This document shows, piece after piece, positions 9,748 through 18,579 of a stretch of DNA of 27,715 bases. Position 1 is the first letter of the stretch, and the number at the start of each line of letters is the position of its first letter. Below the pieces are notes generated by a model. The model was not told where the DNA came from, searched no databases, and saw only the letters and a list, made by a program, of their open reading frames with translations. The DNA is from Boothiomyces macroporosus (Eukaryota; Chytridiomycota; Chytridiomycetes; Rhizophydiales; Terramycetaceae), in assembly GCA_027604185.1 (NCBI GenBank), contig JADGKB010000149.1, positions 1 to 27,715 on the forward strand, given 5' to 3'. Made by a program: the position numbers and the translations under genes.

Positions 9748-12700
9748 ATGTTTATAGACAGGATACTGGAGCTGAGTCTTTTAGAAGCGAATCCGGGTAT
9801 ATTATCATTAAACAACTAGAGTCAAACATTTTACACGAATTCCCGTTGGATGTCAAGTGTATTTTAATATCCAAAGTCAATCATTTTATCCTGACACCAC
9901 CTAGCAATGTTAACCCTTCAGATATACTTACATCTCCTGCGCATGTGAAATTTGTAATGGAGTTCATTGGACAAGGATTTAATCTTCCTTTGGAAAATAT
10001 AAAGACAATAAGCGACGGGTTAAATATATATTCGAACTGGTTACAGCAACCGGATACTAGACCTATCATAATTAAGCAGCTAGGAATAGAGTCGGAAATT
10101 ACTCAGAAATATTTTCAGACGATATTCAAACATATTTCGTTATTATTCCGCGCGCGAACTGCTGCAATGAAAACGCTGGAAGAATTGAATGAGCACATTA
10201 ACGAGCTTATCAGTCTCTGTGAAAAAATACTGGCATCGTTGAGGGTGTTTGTACAGGAAAATAAGGATAATTTGACTGAAGAAACTTGGATGGTTTTGCT
10301 CAAAGTGCTCTTGGGAACTTGCGATACAATATTACGATCACCAATAGCAAAGCAAATTAATACTGCCAACCAGAAAACACATGAATTATCTACTGAGCAA
10401 GTCAACTCGGTAATGGGAGATAAGCTCTGCGAAGCATTGATAAGAGTAACTTTAAACTAACCAGACCCTACTAGAAATATGGTACGAATCAAAGTTGATT
10501 TCAATTGACATGTTTGATCGACTAAAGGTAATACCATTCCAACGTAGGCTCACTTTATGACATGGACTCATCGAGTTCAAATGGTTAATCAATGGTGCGT
10601 AGAAGTATTGAATCTTACCAGAATCGTTATTGCTGAAACCTTGAAAGCCAATATATATGGGGATCACTCCGATTACAGTCTGTAATACCTATTTAAATTA
10701 GTGCATCTATTCCATTGGATGAATTCATTCCTGAAAGAGATTATATATTTTATGCTTGGCATAGAACGATCTGTAAGTACAATTTAATTCAGATATGATT
10801 CAGAACCCAATTGAACTAGAGGCATTAAATTTCCAAACAGCAATATACGGACTATCAAAGCTGGTTGACGAATTACATGCATTCGATGTGGAAATCCTCC
10901 CAGAGGTACATGATTTGTAACATTTGAAAATTACTATAACAGAATCTATTGTAAATGGGAATACACTCCTAAGAATGTTTGGGGAATGGTTGTTTGATGC
11001 GTCAGCAGTAAGTAAACCGGGATATGAAGCTGGGAGAGCTGAGGCCTTGGCTATTTTATGCCGCATATTCAACAAACTGCAGAGATATGAAAAGTTTCAT
11101 GACGCATACTTGGAAAAGTTCTATTTGGTTCTCCAAAAAGGACTAAAAGCAGACTTTCTATCTCTGACTTCAATTATTTTGAACAGCAGCAGATTGTTTT
11201 CGAATGAATTATCCGGCTTCAGGATGCTATTTCCAGATTATATTCAGTCACTTTCTAGAATAATACCAATTATTCAAGCAGCTCCACAAGACTTCTTTGG
11301 ACAAAAAATAGATTTGGATGAATTGAGGAGAGGTGCGTATGTTGTACTATCCGCGATGGTTTTTTCGTTGGATGGGTTCAAGTATATTGAAATCGATCAT
11401 TTGCCATACCAATCTCAAAGCAATGCTTTGAGCGCGCAGTTTGCAACGATGGTAGCGCATACTAATACTAGGCCAAGGATCTGTACAAATTTGATCATGA
11501 ATCAGGTCTGACATTTGAAATGGTAGCGAAACAGCTAATTTAGTTGAAGGAAAATGTTCTGACGTTATTTTTGGAAGCATTGGTTTCAGAATCCAATATT
11601 AAGAATTGCCGATACATTCTAAACTTAATATCCTGCTATGCTGTTCATGAATCCAAAAATACCCCAGATATTTACGTTGTTTTTATCAAAATCATTCAAG
11701 AAAAGTTGATGCTAAGCGAGCACTGGTCACAGGAAATTATACTCGCAGCATTTGATTTACTGTCTCTAATTTCTGTGAATATGCCGATAGAAAACGAGAA
11801 TTGCGAAGTAATTAATCTTAATCTAGAAATGTGCCAGAGATTTGACTATCAGCATCTGCCACTATGTTGAGCAGCTCTTAAAATCAGATAACCTAGTTGC
11901 AATTCAAAGCAGAATAGTCCGAGCTTTTGATTTAATTGCCAAATGGTCTCTTTTAGGTGACTGGCTCCAAGGCGATTCAGGCGCAAAGAAGATTGTCGTT
12001 GGAGCTCTGATAAGAGGGGCCACGATTTTGGATAGAGAAAATCCGTACTCTTCCGTCACACCAAGAAGTACCGAACCGCCTGAGGTTCAAAACAAGTATT
12101 TATCGGCGGTAACAATGGCGGCACTCTCAAAGCTTTCTGATTCTTTGAAGGCAGAGGCCCCAGGTATTAATCAATCATCTTTTTCAAATACGATCAATGT
12201 ATTCCTTCAAGCGAATTCCGCTGTAAACTCTGCTAGAATCAAAAAGCCTCTGCCTAGAGTTAATCCCTCAACGAAAAAGTTTGGCAGACTGCGTTTAAGT
12301 TATCAAAACTCTGGAATTAACATGGTGAGCACCGGATCAAAAGATGGAGGGTTTGGGCTACCAACATTTGCAGTTTTATCTACAGAAATTCAGATTAAAA
12401 GTGCAGCAGAATCTGCACTATCACTGCTGTGGATTAGATTAGGCAACTTTCCTCCCAAAATGTCGTGTCTTGGAATTGCCCAATTGAACTCTGCTTGGGA
12501 TGAATATAAAGAGTCAAAGAGGCTGGCCAATGCCCGGCACGCATTACAAACTACATTCCCAGACGAGCCAAAACCAATTTCAGACGTGCATGGGATGATT
12601 CGATATTTTGGATACCAGAAAAGACTAATTTTGGGATTCGTTGAACGCCCTCAATGGGATAAAGGATACACTTCCATACATTCACCAACTATTGCAGTTT

Positions 12701-14177
12701 CATTCAGAGATTCTAATGGTTACTTTTCATGGTTTGGAGAGTTTCAATATCTTTCATCCAGCCATGGAGTCAAAATGAGGCATTCCAACTACTGCTCTCC
12801 AACAACTTTGGACTCTCCTGAAGCAGTAGTCGAACCTCCTGAACAAGAAAAGTCCGAAATTGTCAAAGTACACTTTACACCAAGCAAATATCCAACTACT
12901 GGGAACTCTTTGTCTATAATTGAGCTCAAAAGTATAAATGAACGAAATATTCCTGAAGTTGATAGCTGCTTCCTTTCCACTCCTGATTTGGCAGCAGCCA
13001 GTAGCTTTATCGATATAATCAGCGAGGCAGAAGTTTTTGAAAACTCTGTTTCAACTGAGGGTCAAATGTACTTTAAATTAACCCTAGATCTTCTGTCGCT
13101 AAACCACACCCGGTTGTAAATGCAATCAGCAATTCTTACTTGTAATTTTGCAGTAACTCTAGACCACAAATTTACCGATTGTTTATGGCCACGATGGGAG
13201 TGCTGGATTATCAGCCAAATTATAACCTAATTCTATCCCCACTTCCTATAAGTGATTCACTGCTTAGTGATCTAAGAAAGTTGGACAAGATATCAGAGTA
13301 ATTAGCACTAATCCCAGGCGAGATTGTTATTCAATATCCGTTATTTGTTGTAATTCAGGAGACGATTCCCTGTCTTTGATTTTAGAAGCATCCGACGCTA
13401 TCAGCAAAGAGTATGAAGCTTTTCTTTGGTCGCTGGGAAGTCCAATTCATCTCAACTCTCATCTAGGCTACAAAGGCAACCTGGACGCTAGTGTTTGTCC
13501 CGTAGCTCCTTATTTCAGTAATATCAACATGCAAGTGATATTCAATGCCCCATATCTATTTAAAAAACATACTACTGGCAATAGGCAGTTTTCGTGGGCG
13601 AAATTCCACAAAGGATTAGTAACTACGGAGGCAGGAGGGTCAGTTGAAGACTTGACCCGTGTGTCCATCGAGAACCACAAACAGCGACCAAGAGCGCAAA
13701 CCGTACTGATCAATCAAAATGAAACAGGAAAGGATACCTTCGAGTGGGTTTTAGAAAGGGATTCAGTTGTTATTCTATGGATCGAGGATTTGCATAATGT
13801 ACTCGCATTTTGTCAGGAACTGCCAGCCAATATTATAGCGATATTAGCAGTCCATCCTCTAATTAATTCTAAAGGACTATATACTATCAAAATTATTGGG
13901 CGTCCAGGAGTCTTGGAAGATGTGCTGGTAAAAATGTGTTAAATTAGAACGCTGGCCCTCTCTTGGACGACAATGTCATTGCAGAAGAAAGTTTGGCAAC
14001 TTTGGTAAGGCACACGGCTGTAAATATCTATAAATCGAATCTAATAAGCAAGAATGGATACAGACGACCGTAAGCTGTAACTAATATAGAAATATGGCAA
14101 GGAGACAAGCAATCGAAGAGCTATGCAACAAGCACACTGGTCAAAATGGTATATATGCAAATCTATTTTCAAAATAA
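9748..14177 (+). CDS. RALGAPB: Ral GTPase-activating protein subunit beta homologue
   Basis: Fifteen exons: 9748-9796, 9820-10445, 10465-10527, 10548-10681, 10702-10772, 10793-10905, 10927-11482, 11506-11522 (a 17-nt micro-exon), 11544-11807, 11827-13067, 13088-13141, 13163-13297, 13318-13927, 13948-14069, 14090-14177. The product is about 1380 aa (human about 1490). Fourteen introns of 19-23 nt were placed by phase and by alignment from memory to RALGAPB: EFPLDVKC, LLEIWYES, MFGEWLFDA, GYEAGRAEALAILCRIF, KFYLVLQKGL, ILNSSRLF, DELRRGAYVVLSAM are all recognisable. The C-terminal third (FLWSLGSP..., VVILWIEDLHN, HPLINSKGLYTIKI, GPLLDDNVIAEESLATLVRHTAVNIYK) is the Rap/Ran-GAP-like domain. In animals the beta subunit supports the catalytic alpha subunit, which inactivates RalA/B upstream of the exocyst and TORC1. 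One intron (10906-10926) seems to end in TTG, not AG. The stop overlaps AATAAA. Confidence 0.85.
10906..10926 (+). other. Probable 21-nt intron with non-AG 3' end
   Basis: The RalGAP-beta frame is open on both sides in the same phase but is broken by a TAA at 10918-10920. A stretch starting GTACAT after a GAG codon and containing TGTAAC then ATTTG has the length (21) and TAAC spacing of the other introns, but ends in TTG. No AG acceptor in the neighbourhood gives a workable phase. A T-to-A sequence error at 10925 would restore a normal TAG end. Confidence 0.5.
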
Positions 14178-14178
14178 A
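14173..14178 (+). terminator. AATAAA overlapping the RalGAP-beta stop
   Basis: The final codons read AAA TAA A, embedding AATAAA across the stop. Confidence 0.5.
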
Positions 14179-14244
14179 CTCATTTTCACTGCAAATACGT
14201 CATGAAACGCGAAAGTAACTAACACTTTTTTAATTCCACATAGC

Positions 14245-14750
14245 ATGTCGAGTCTATACAAGGAACTAAAAGCAGATTTCGAATCGCTAATAGACCAATG
14301 TAAACAAACCAAATTGGAAAATGAGCGTTTGTTTCAGGACTATCAATCAAGAGTACTAAAAGAATTCTCTGCCATCACAAAGGAGAGAACCCTGTTTGAA
14401 GACAACTGGGAGAAGCATTTACGTGAAATAAGACTAGGAAAAGCCATACTAGTAAGTCGAATTAACCACAGCGTAAAGAAATTGAAGTAGATGAAAAGGA
14501 AATCAATGAAGATTCGTTTTGTGATTCCAGCAATACACTATTTACAGAAGACGCATCTACAAACCAAGACGAGCAGTATGAATCCGAAGATGATTCACAA
14601 GAATTCGCGCTAAATCAGCTACATTCGTTTCATGCGCAAAAAACAATTAAAAGAAAGTTGAGATACAAGATGCATGACAAAATGAGAACTGTGACTGTTC
14701 AAAGCCTTGGGAAAATTATGAAAACCTTTGACTTGAATGAAGCTAACTAA
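14245..14750 (+). CDS. Small coiled-coil protein of unknown function
   Basis: Two exons, 14245-14451 and 14472-14750, with a 20-nt intron gtaagtcgaattaaccacag, give 161 aa. I do not recognise the family. Residues 1-75 form a strongly charged helix with heptad-like spacing, likely a coiled coil (LYKELKADFESLIDQCKQTK onwards). Residues 80-125 are acidic, Ser/Asp/Gln-rich and probably disordered. The C-terminus is basic and helical, KRKLRYKMHDKMRTVTVQSL, ending LNEAN. The layout (coiled coil, acidic linker, basic helix) would suit a kinetochore or chromatin subunit, but this is a guess. The stop lies inside TAATAAA, and the convergent trefoil gene stop is 12 bp away. Confidence 0.7.
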
Positions 14751-14754
14751 TAAA
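14749..14754 (+). terminator. AATAAA overlapping the coiled-coil gene stop
   Basis: AATAAA shares two bases with TAA at 14748-14750. Confidence 0.5.
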
Positions 14755-14761
14755 TTTACAT

Positions 14762-14767
14762 TTTATT
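14762..14767 (-). terminator. AATAAA overlapping the first trefoil gene stop
   Basis: On the minus strand the end reads CAA TAA A, so the stop is inside AATAAA. It faces the plus-strand signal at 14749 with 7 bp between them. Confidence 0.5.
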
Positions 14768-15902
14768 GATTGTTGGAAAAGTTTGGATGGTACGAATTTC
14801 TTGTTCTATTTGCAAAACTTGAGGTTTCTGAGCCACTGAGTGAATCTCCCGATGGTATGTGGGCTACTCGTGGTTCTGCTGGCGCCATGTAGGACATTCG
14901 CGGGTCTGCAGGAGGCATGTACGGCATTCTTGGGTCTGCTGGAGGCATATAAGACATACGGTTATCTACTGGAGGCATGTAAGACATTCGGTGTAAGTAT
15001 GGATCTGTTGATGTTGGTGGAATATACACTCCCTGTGTAGGGCCGGTAAAACCACCGTATCCCATTTGTGCATCAATGAATCCGTTAGAATTTGGATCGT
15101 AAATGTACCCGCTAGGATGGTACACCGGAGTATTGTATGCATATTGTTCAGGGTGGGCAAAAGCATTATTTTCATACATTTGAGGGTTTTCTTGCGGAAC
15201 AGCACCCTCTGGGTAACCAACCGGAGCTTCTGGGTGCGTAGTTTGCAAAGGGTTTGGATAGTCCCCATACATTTCCCTAGGAGTTTCAGCAATTGAAGCA
15301 CTGCTTGAACGAATTTGTTCAACAGGTTGGATTGTGAGTGACTGTACAGGCATAGTTTCTTCAGACTTTACTTCAGATTCAAAAGAAGGTAGAGCAGCAG
15401 GTTTTGGGTCTATCTTTGGTTCTCTTCTCATTAGAGATAATGGTTTGATAGAGAGGGCAGAACTATCGATTGAATTACCCGCATATTTTGAATAAATAAG
15501 TGAAATTGCACCAAAGAAAATGACAGCACCGATTACAATTAGACCAATAGTGACACCACTTGAAATTCCAGAATCAGGAGTGCTTGTAGCTGCAGCAGTG
15601 GCTGTAGCAAAGTTAGTTGTTGCTAAAGTGGTGGTTTGAGCGATAGTGGTTGTTGTAGGAGCAGCTGCGGTAGTGCTTTTGACAGCAACCGTAGTAGTTG
15701 CTTTAGGTGCATCTGTAGTACTATTTAATACACTGGGAGAAATAGCTTGGAAGCAAGAGGGCCCATTACCTCCAGTGGAGAAACAGCATCCTTGTGCTAA
15801 ACAACTTTTTTGTGATTTTGCACTACAAGGCACTCTATCTGCCTCATTAGTTGGGCAAACCAGCTGTCCCAAAGCAACTGCGAACAAGAGGAATCTGTAC
15901 AT
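14763..15902 (-). CDS. Trefoil (P-type) domain single-pass membrane protein, copy 1
   Basis: 379 aa, one exon. A signal peptide (1 to about 15) leads into a six-cysteine trefoil module: C16-x9-C26-x7-C34-x4-C39C40-x9-C50F, the spacing of a P-type domain, with the diagnostic GCCF. Residues 55-110 form a Thr/Ala-rich, probably O-glycosylated stalk. SGISSG precedes a transmembrane segment (about 117-138). The cytosolic tail is about 240 residues, rich in Pro, Tyr, Met and Gln, and includes five ten-residue repeats of the form RMSYMPPADP (305-354). Trefoil domains bind glycans or mucins in animals and occur in GH31 glycosidases. A stand-alone trefoil receptor in a fungus is unusual. A paralogue lies 203 bp upstream in the same orientation. 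The cytosolic tail could bind WW or SH3 proteins; this is inference. Confidence 0.8.
   Translation of the reverse strand: MYRFLLFAVALGQLVCPTNEADRVPCSAKSQKSCLAQGCCFSTGGNGPSCFQAISPSVLNSTTDAPKATTTVAVKSTTAAAPTTTTIAQTTTLATTNFATATAAATSTPDSGISSGVTIGLIVIGAVIFFGAISLIYSKYAGNSIDSSALSIKPLSLMRREPKIDPKPAALPSFESEVKSEETMPVQSLTIQPVEQIRSSSASIAETPREMYGDYPNPLQTTHPEAPVGYPEGAVPQENPQMYENNAFAHPEQYAYNTPVYHPSGYIYDPNSNGFIDAQMGYGGFTGPTQGVYIPPTSTDPYLHRMSYMPPVDNRMSYMPPADPRMPYMPPADPRMSYMAPAEPRVAHIPSGDSLSGSETSSFANRTRNSYHPNFSNNQ
14841..14990 (-). repeat. Five 30-bp coding tandem repeats
   Basis: Within the trefoil copy-1 tail, ten-residue units RMSYMPPVDN, RMSYMPPADP, RMPYMPPADP, RMSYMAPAEP and a decayed RVAHIPSGDS follow each other without gaps. 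The array is likely to vary in copy number between strains. Confidence 0.85.
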
Positions 15903-16104
15903 TTCTATCAGATTCTGGATTGATTGTAAAAGTTTAAAAGAGCCGTTTGTTTGCTACGCCAAATAGTGCCTCATAGATGAAGCCCCTTTTCGACGCCCAC
16001 ATTCCAACCGCGGTGGATTGTTGATGTAACAAAATGAAACAAGAGGGTGTAATCAAAGAGCATATTAATATATGAAACAGATAAGCATTATAGTAAACTC
16101 AAGC

Positions 16105-16110
16105 TTTATT
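16105..16110 (-). terminator. AATAAA overlapping the second trefoil gene stop
   Basis: The end reads CAA TAA AGC on the minus strand, embedding the stop in AATAAA. Confidence 0.5.
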
Positions 16111-17065
16111 GCGGATAGTTGGGGGAGTAGCCCGAAGGTGGAGGAGTGTTATTATAATTTGGGTGATAATTTTGTGGTTCTACATGCGGTTGAGGGTAAG
16201 CCTCATAGCTAGTTCCAACAGCACTACCAGAATACTGTTGGTTATATTGGGGGTTGTAATATCCAGCAGCACTTGGATCGTAATAATCAGCTTGAGCGTG
16301 CGGGTATCCAGCCTGCGATGTTGGATATCCAGCATTCGAAGGAGTGTAACCCTGTGCTGGTGGATAATAATCGGCTGGGTAAGCTGGATCAGGATATGCA
16401 TTGGTAGGATAAGGTGCAGGTGCAGAAACAGGTGCAGGAACAGGTGGTTCAGGCTTTAAAGTAACAGGTCTTTGAATAGTATATTCAGCAAATTGAGGAG
16501 CAGGCTCTGGAGCAGCAGCAAAAGGACTGGCTTTTGGAACTAGAGAACCACCACCATTTCCACCATTAGCTGCAAGGTCTATTTTACTCGCTGCTAATTT
16601 TTTTGATTTTGAAATATTATGATACATTAAAGTTCCGATTCCAAATGCAACGAAAAATGCACCAATACCAATACCTACCCACGCACCGCTAGAAATCCCA
16701 CTGGATGCCGTGGTTGAATCTGCATTTGTAGCGGTAGCGGTTGGAGAGCTTGTTGCAGTAGTTGCAGATGGAGTAATAGTCTGTGGTGTGTTGGTTGTCT
16801 TTGCTGGCAAAGTAGTCGTAACTGGGTCAACAGTTGTGGTTGGCGCAGCAGTAGTTTGGGTGTCAGTAGTATTTGATGAAATTACTGGCTGGAAACATGA
16901 AGGAGTGAAGCTAAAAAGTCCTTGGTCTTCCCAACAACAACCCTTATTTGTACAAGACTTTTGAGAAGTGAATTTGTTTCCGCAATCAACTTTTTGTGAG
17001 TTATCCACAGCGCATTGATCATTTTGTGCAAGGACTGATACTACAAGCAGTAGTAACTTGAACAT
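16106..17065 (-). CDS. Trefoil (P-type) domain single-pass membrane protein, copy 2
   Basis: 319 aa, one exon, paralogue of the downstream gene. A signal peptide (about 1-14) is followed by the trefoil cysteines C18-x9-C28-x9-C38-x4-C43C44-x12-C57F, with GCCW in place of GCCF. A Thr-rich stalk (60-120) ends in the same SGISSG motif as copy 1, then a transmembrane segment (about 129-148). The cytosolic tail is Pro/Tyr/Ala-rich, with loose repeats such as AGYPTSQ, AGYPHAQ, AGYYNPQ. Only the module order and the juxtamembrane motif are conserved between the two copies; the tails have diverged, which suggests an old tandem duplication with different cytosolic partners. Surface location and ligand binding are inferred. 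Confidence 0.8.
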   Translation of the reverse strand: MFKLLLLVVSVLAQNDQCAVDNSQKVDCGNKFTSQKSCTNKGCCWEDQGLFSFTPSCFQPVISSNTTDTQTTAAPTTTVDPVTTTLPAKTTNTPQTITPSATTATSSPTATATNADSTTASSGISSGAWVGIGIGAFFVAFGIGTLMYHNISKSKKLAASKIDLAANGGNGGGSLVPKASPFAAAPEPAPQFAEYTIQRPVTLKPEPPVPAPVSAPAPYPTNAYPDPAYPADYYPPAQGYTPSNAGYPTSQAGYPHAQADYYDPSAAGYYNPQYNQQYSGSAVGTSYEAYPQPHVEPQNYHPNYNNTPPPSGYSPNYPQ

Positions 17066-17413
17066 TCTTTTCTATTTTTTACAAAGTCCGCCATTGACTG
17101 CTTCTCTTTTATGTGGAGCCCGATCCTTTGTTTCATGTTGGAATTCAAAAATCCTCATGCTGCCATGAGATATTTTGTCAATTCCAGGCTATGTATTCTA
17201 TCCTTTACATTCCTCAACGCGGTAGCCTTAGCTCAAAATGAAGAGATGCGATTAGAATCAACTAGCGAGTATGCTACATATATCGGTTAGTTTCAATGAT
17301 GGTAGACGTGTGTTTATCCAGAAGATTGCTTCCCGACCAGCTTGCATTATTACAATCCCATTAAGACTATCTATCGGCAGATTAGTATCTAAAGAACTCA
17401 TTTAACACATACT
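17066..17413. other. Spacer between trefoil copy 2 and the MCUR1-like gene
   Basis: 348 bp upstream of trefoil copy 2 and downstream of the minus-strand MCUR1-like gene. A TATA-like CATAAAAG lies at 17106-17113 on the minus strand, 40 nt from the trefoil ATG. A short plus-strand ORF with a signal-peptide look is at 17135-17290 and is listed separately. Nothing else is recognisable. Confidence 0.4.
17135..17290 (+). CDS. Candidate small secreted protein
   Basis: A 51-codon plus-strand ORF. From the second Met (17165) it has a signal-peptide shape: basic start MRYFVNSR, hydrophobic core LCILSFTFLNAVALAQ, then a polar Glu-rich stretch. Two 20-nt GT...AG candidates near its end (17286-17305 and 17315-17334) could extend it by a Cys-containing exon, but neither has the usual TAA branch motif, and the second does not fit the frame directly. 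There is no homology I recognise. It sits in the promoter region of trefoil copy 2 on the other strand. It may be real or a chance ORF. Confidence 0.25.
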   Translation: MLEFKNPHAAMRYFVNSRLCILSFTFLNAVALAQNEEMRLESTSEYATYIG

Positions 17414-17418
17414 TTATT
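17413..17418 (-). terminator. AATAAA overlapping the MCUR1-like stop
   Basis: The end reads GAA TAA AG on the minus strand, embedding the stop in AATAAA. Confidence 0.5.
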
Positions 17419-18087
17419 CAACAGAGGCAGTTTCTTTTTTAGAATGAAAAGGTTGAAATCTAACCACCATCTTGTACGCAACCAGCATTACAAAAATAGT
17501 CAGTAAAAACCCTGTATTAAATAGACTTACTTGACACACTATTCTTTGTGCCATTTTTAATCTTTGCCATTCTAACTTCTAATTTATCCACTTGCGTATC
17601 AATCTTTTCCTCTGCCAGTTCCAATTGTTCCAACAACTCTGTGGCTTCCAATTGAATCCTTGATTTTTCCAAATTCATGTCCAACCTAACACCAGCATGA
17701 ACCCGCTTGATATCATCTCTAATATTTCCCTTAACTTTTTCTACATCAAACTTTATTCCATCCAAATTAGATTTTAACAATCCAAAATCTTTTTGTTCTA
17801 ATAATTTAATATCTGTTTGTAGTCTCTTTAATTCTGATTGTGATTCTCCCATGAATTTCTGTTGCTCTTTTTTCAACACTGCATTAATGAGTAGTACCTA
17901 GTCCTTTTGAACTTGCTTGTAGTGATTCGTCTATTACTTCTGATATTAGGGTAACAATTGCTTCTGCTTCTGGTTTTTTGAATCCTTCTGCAGTTAGTAT
18001 GTTGATGTATTGCGACACTTCAAAATTCTGTCTTTCCGAAGTGTAGTATCTGATTGATTTATGTATTAATCGACTAACGAATTTCAT
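17414..18087 (-). CDS. MCUR1/CCDC90/Fmp32-family mitochondrial coiled-coil membrane protein
   Basis: Three exons on the minus strand, 18087-17898, 17878-17531 and 17511-17414, with two 19-nt introns, give 211 aa. A basic N-terminus MKFVSRLIHKSIRYYTSER looks like a mitochondrial presequence. The head domain (about 23-55) matches the family: YINILTAEGFKKPEAEAIVTLI. A long coiled coil follows with the signature LEQKDFGLLKSNLD and IRDDIKRVHAGVRLDMNLEK. The third exon adds a C-terminal transmembrane segment (FLLTIFVMLVAYKMVV), essential for the family layout. Relatives are MCUR1 (regulator of the mitochondrial Ca2+ uniporter) and yeast Fmp32, linked to cytochrome oxidase and proline metabolism. 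Which role applies here cannot be told from sequence. Confidence 0.9.
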
Positions 18088-18140
18088 GATTCTGATTTAC
18101 AAAAAGTCACGAGGAATAGGTTTAGGATGATTTCAAGATT

Positions 18141-18255
18141 TTTAAAGTTTGAAATTAAGTTTGCTAACCTTAAAGTTATAGTTTTAAAGCTAGATGATTT
18201 GAATTTAAAGTCAAGTTAGTTGAAAGTTAAAAGCCAAGATGGTTGAAAGTCAAGT
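18141..18255. repeat. Degenerate TTNAAAG(T) repeat cluster
   Basis: Six imperfect copies of a T/A-rich unit around AAAG begin near 18144, 18172, 18186, 18207, 18223 and 18246 (for example TTGAAAGTTAAA and TTGAAAGTCAAG). Spacing is irregular. The cluster fills the 198-bp gap upstream of the MCUR1-like gene. It may be a decayed satellite or clustered factor sites. Confidence 0.4.
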
Positions 18256-18285
18256 ATAGCACTATTTCAAGTTAAATACAATATA

Positions 18286-18579
18286 TTAACAAATGATGAC
18301 AGCCAATAGCGACAAGGATAAAAGGTATTCGTTTCTCATTCCCCCACTGACAACTTTGGGTGTTTTGGTTGGCATTTGAGAAGGCATATAAGTTTGCTGG
18401 GGAGTCATCCCAGTTTGCTTTGTTTTTGGCGACTTTGTTTTAGGAGTCTTTGCTCCAGTGGCAGTTGGATTGTAAGTACCATTTGGACTGCCAGTAATTG
18501 ACGGAGCCATGTCAGTTGCAGTCACTGTTTTCTTTGCATTAATGGAAACCGCAGATAAAAGGAATATAGTTGATCGCAT
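18286..18579 (-). CDS. Small secreted Thr/Pro/Lys-rich protein, likely GPI-anchored
   Basis: 97 aa, one exon. A signal peptide (MRSTIFLLSAVSINA, about 1-15) is followed by a Thr/Pro/Lys/Ser-rich body with short repeats (TPKTKSPKTK, TPQQTYMPSQMPTKTPK) and no cysteine. The C-terminus has the GPI pattern: small residues VVSGG (76-80), a short polar spacer, then a hydrophobic tail YLLSLSLLAVII. It is probably a cell-wall or surface protein. A TATAAATAA box is 22 bp upstream of the ATG. Its 3' end shares a 12-mer with the fungalysin gene end instead of using AATAAA. No family is recognised. Confidence 0.65.
   Translation of the reverse strand: MRSTIFLLSAVSINAKKTVTATDMAPSITGSPNGTYNPTATGAKTPKTKSPKTKQTGMTPQQTYMPSQMPTKTPKVVSGGMRNEYLLSLSLLAVIIC

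Noticed and set aside
13088..13162. Alternative reading in which the frame from 11827 simply runs on to the TAA at 13117-13119 as a gene end
   Set aside because: Two introns (13068-13087 and 13142-13162) restore a single frame into the conserved PQIYRLF region, so this stop lies out of frame.
5105..14750. Frameshifts or pseudogenes as the cause of the broken genes
   Set aside because: Each break is removed by a GT...AG segment of 19-23 nt that restores a conserved motif; random indels would not share length and branch motif.
15646..16964. Several plus-strand ORFs over the two trefoil genes
   Set aside because: They mirror Thr/Ala and Pro/Tyr-rich codons of the minus-strand genes (Val/Gly-rich shadows), with no motifs.
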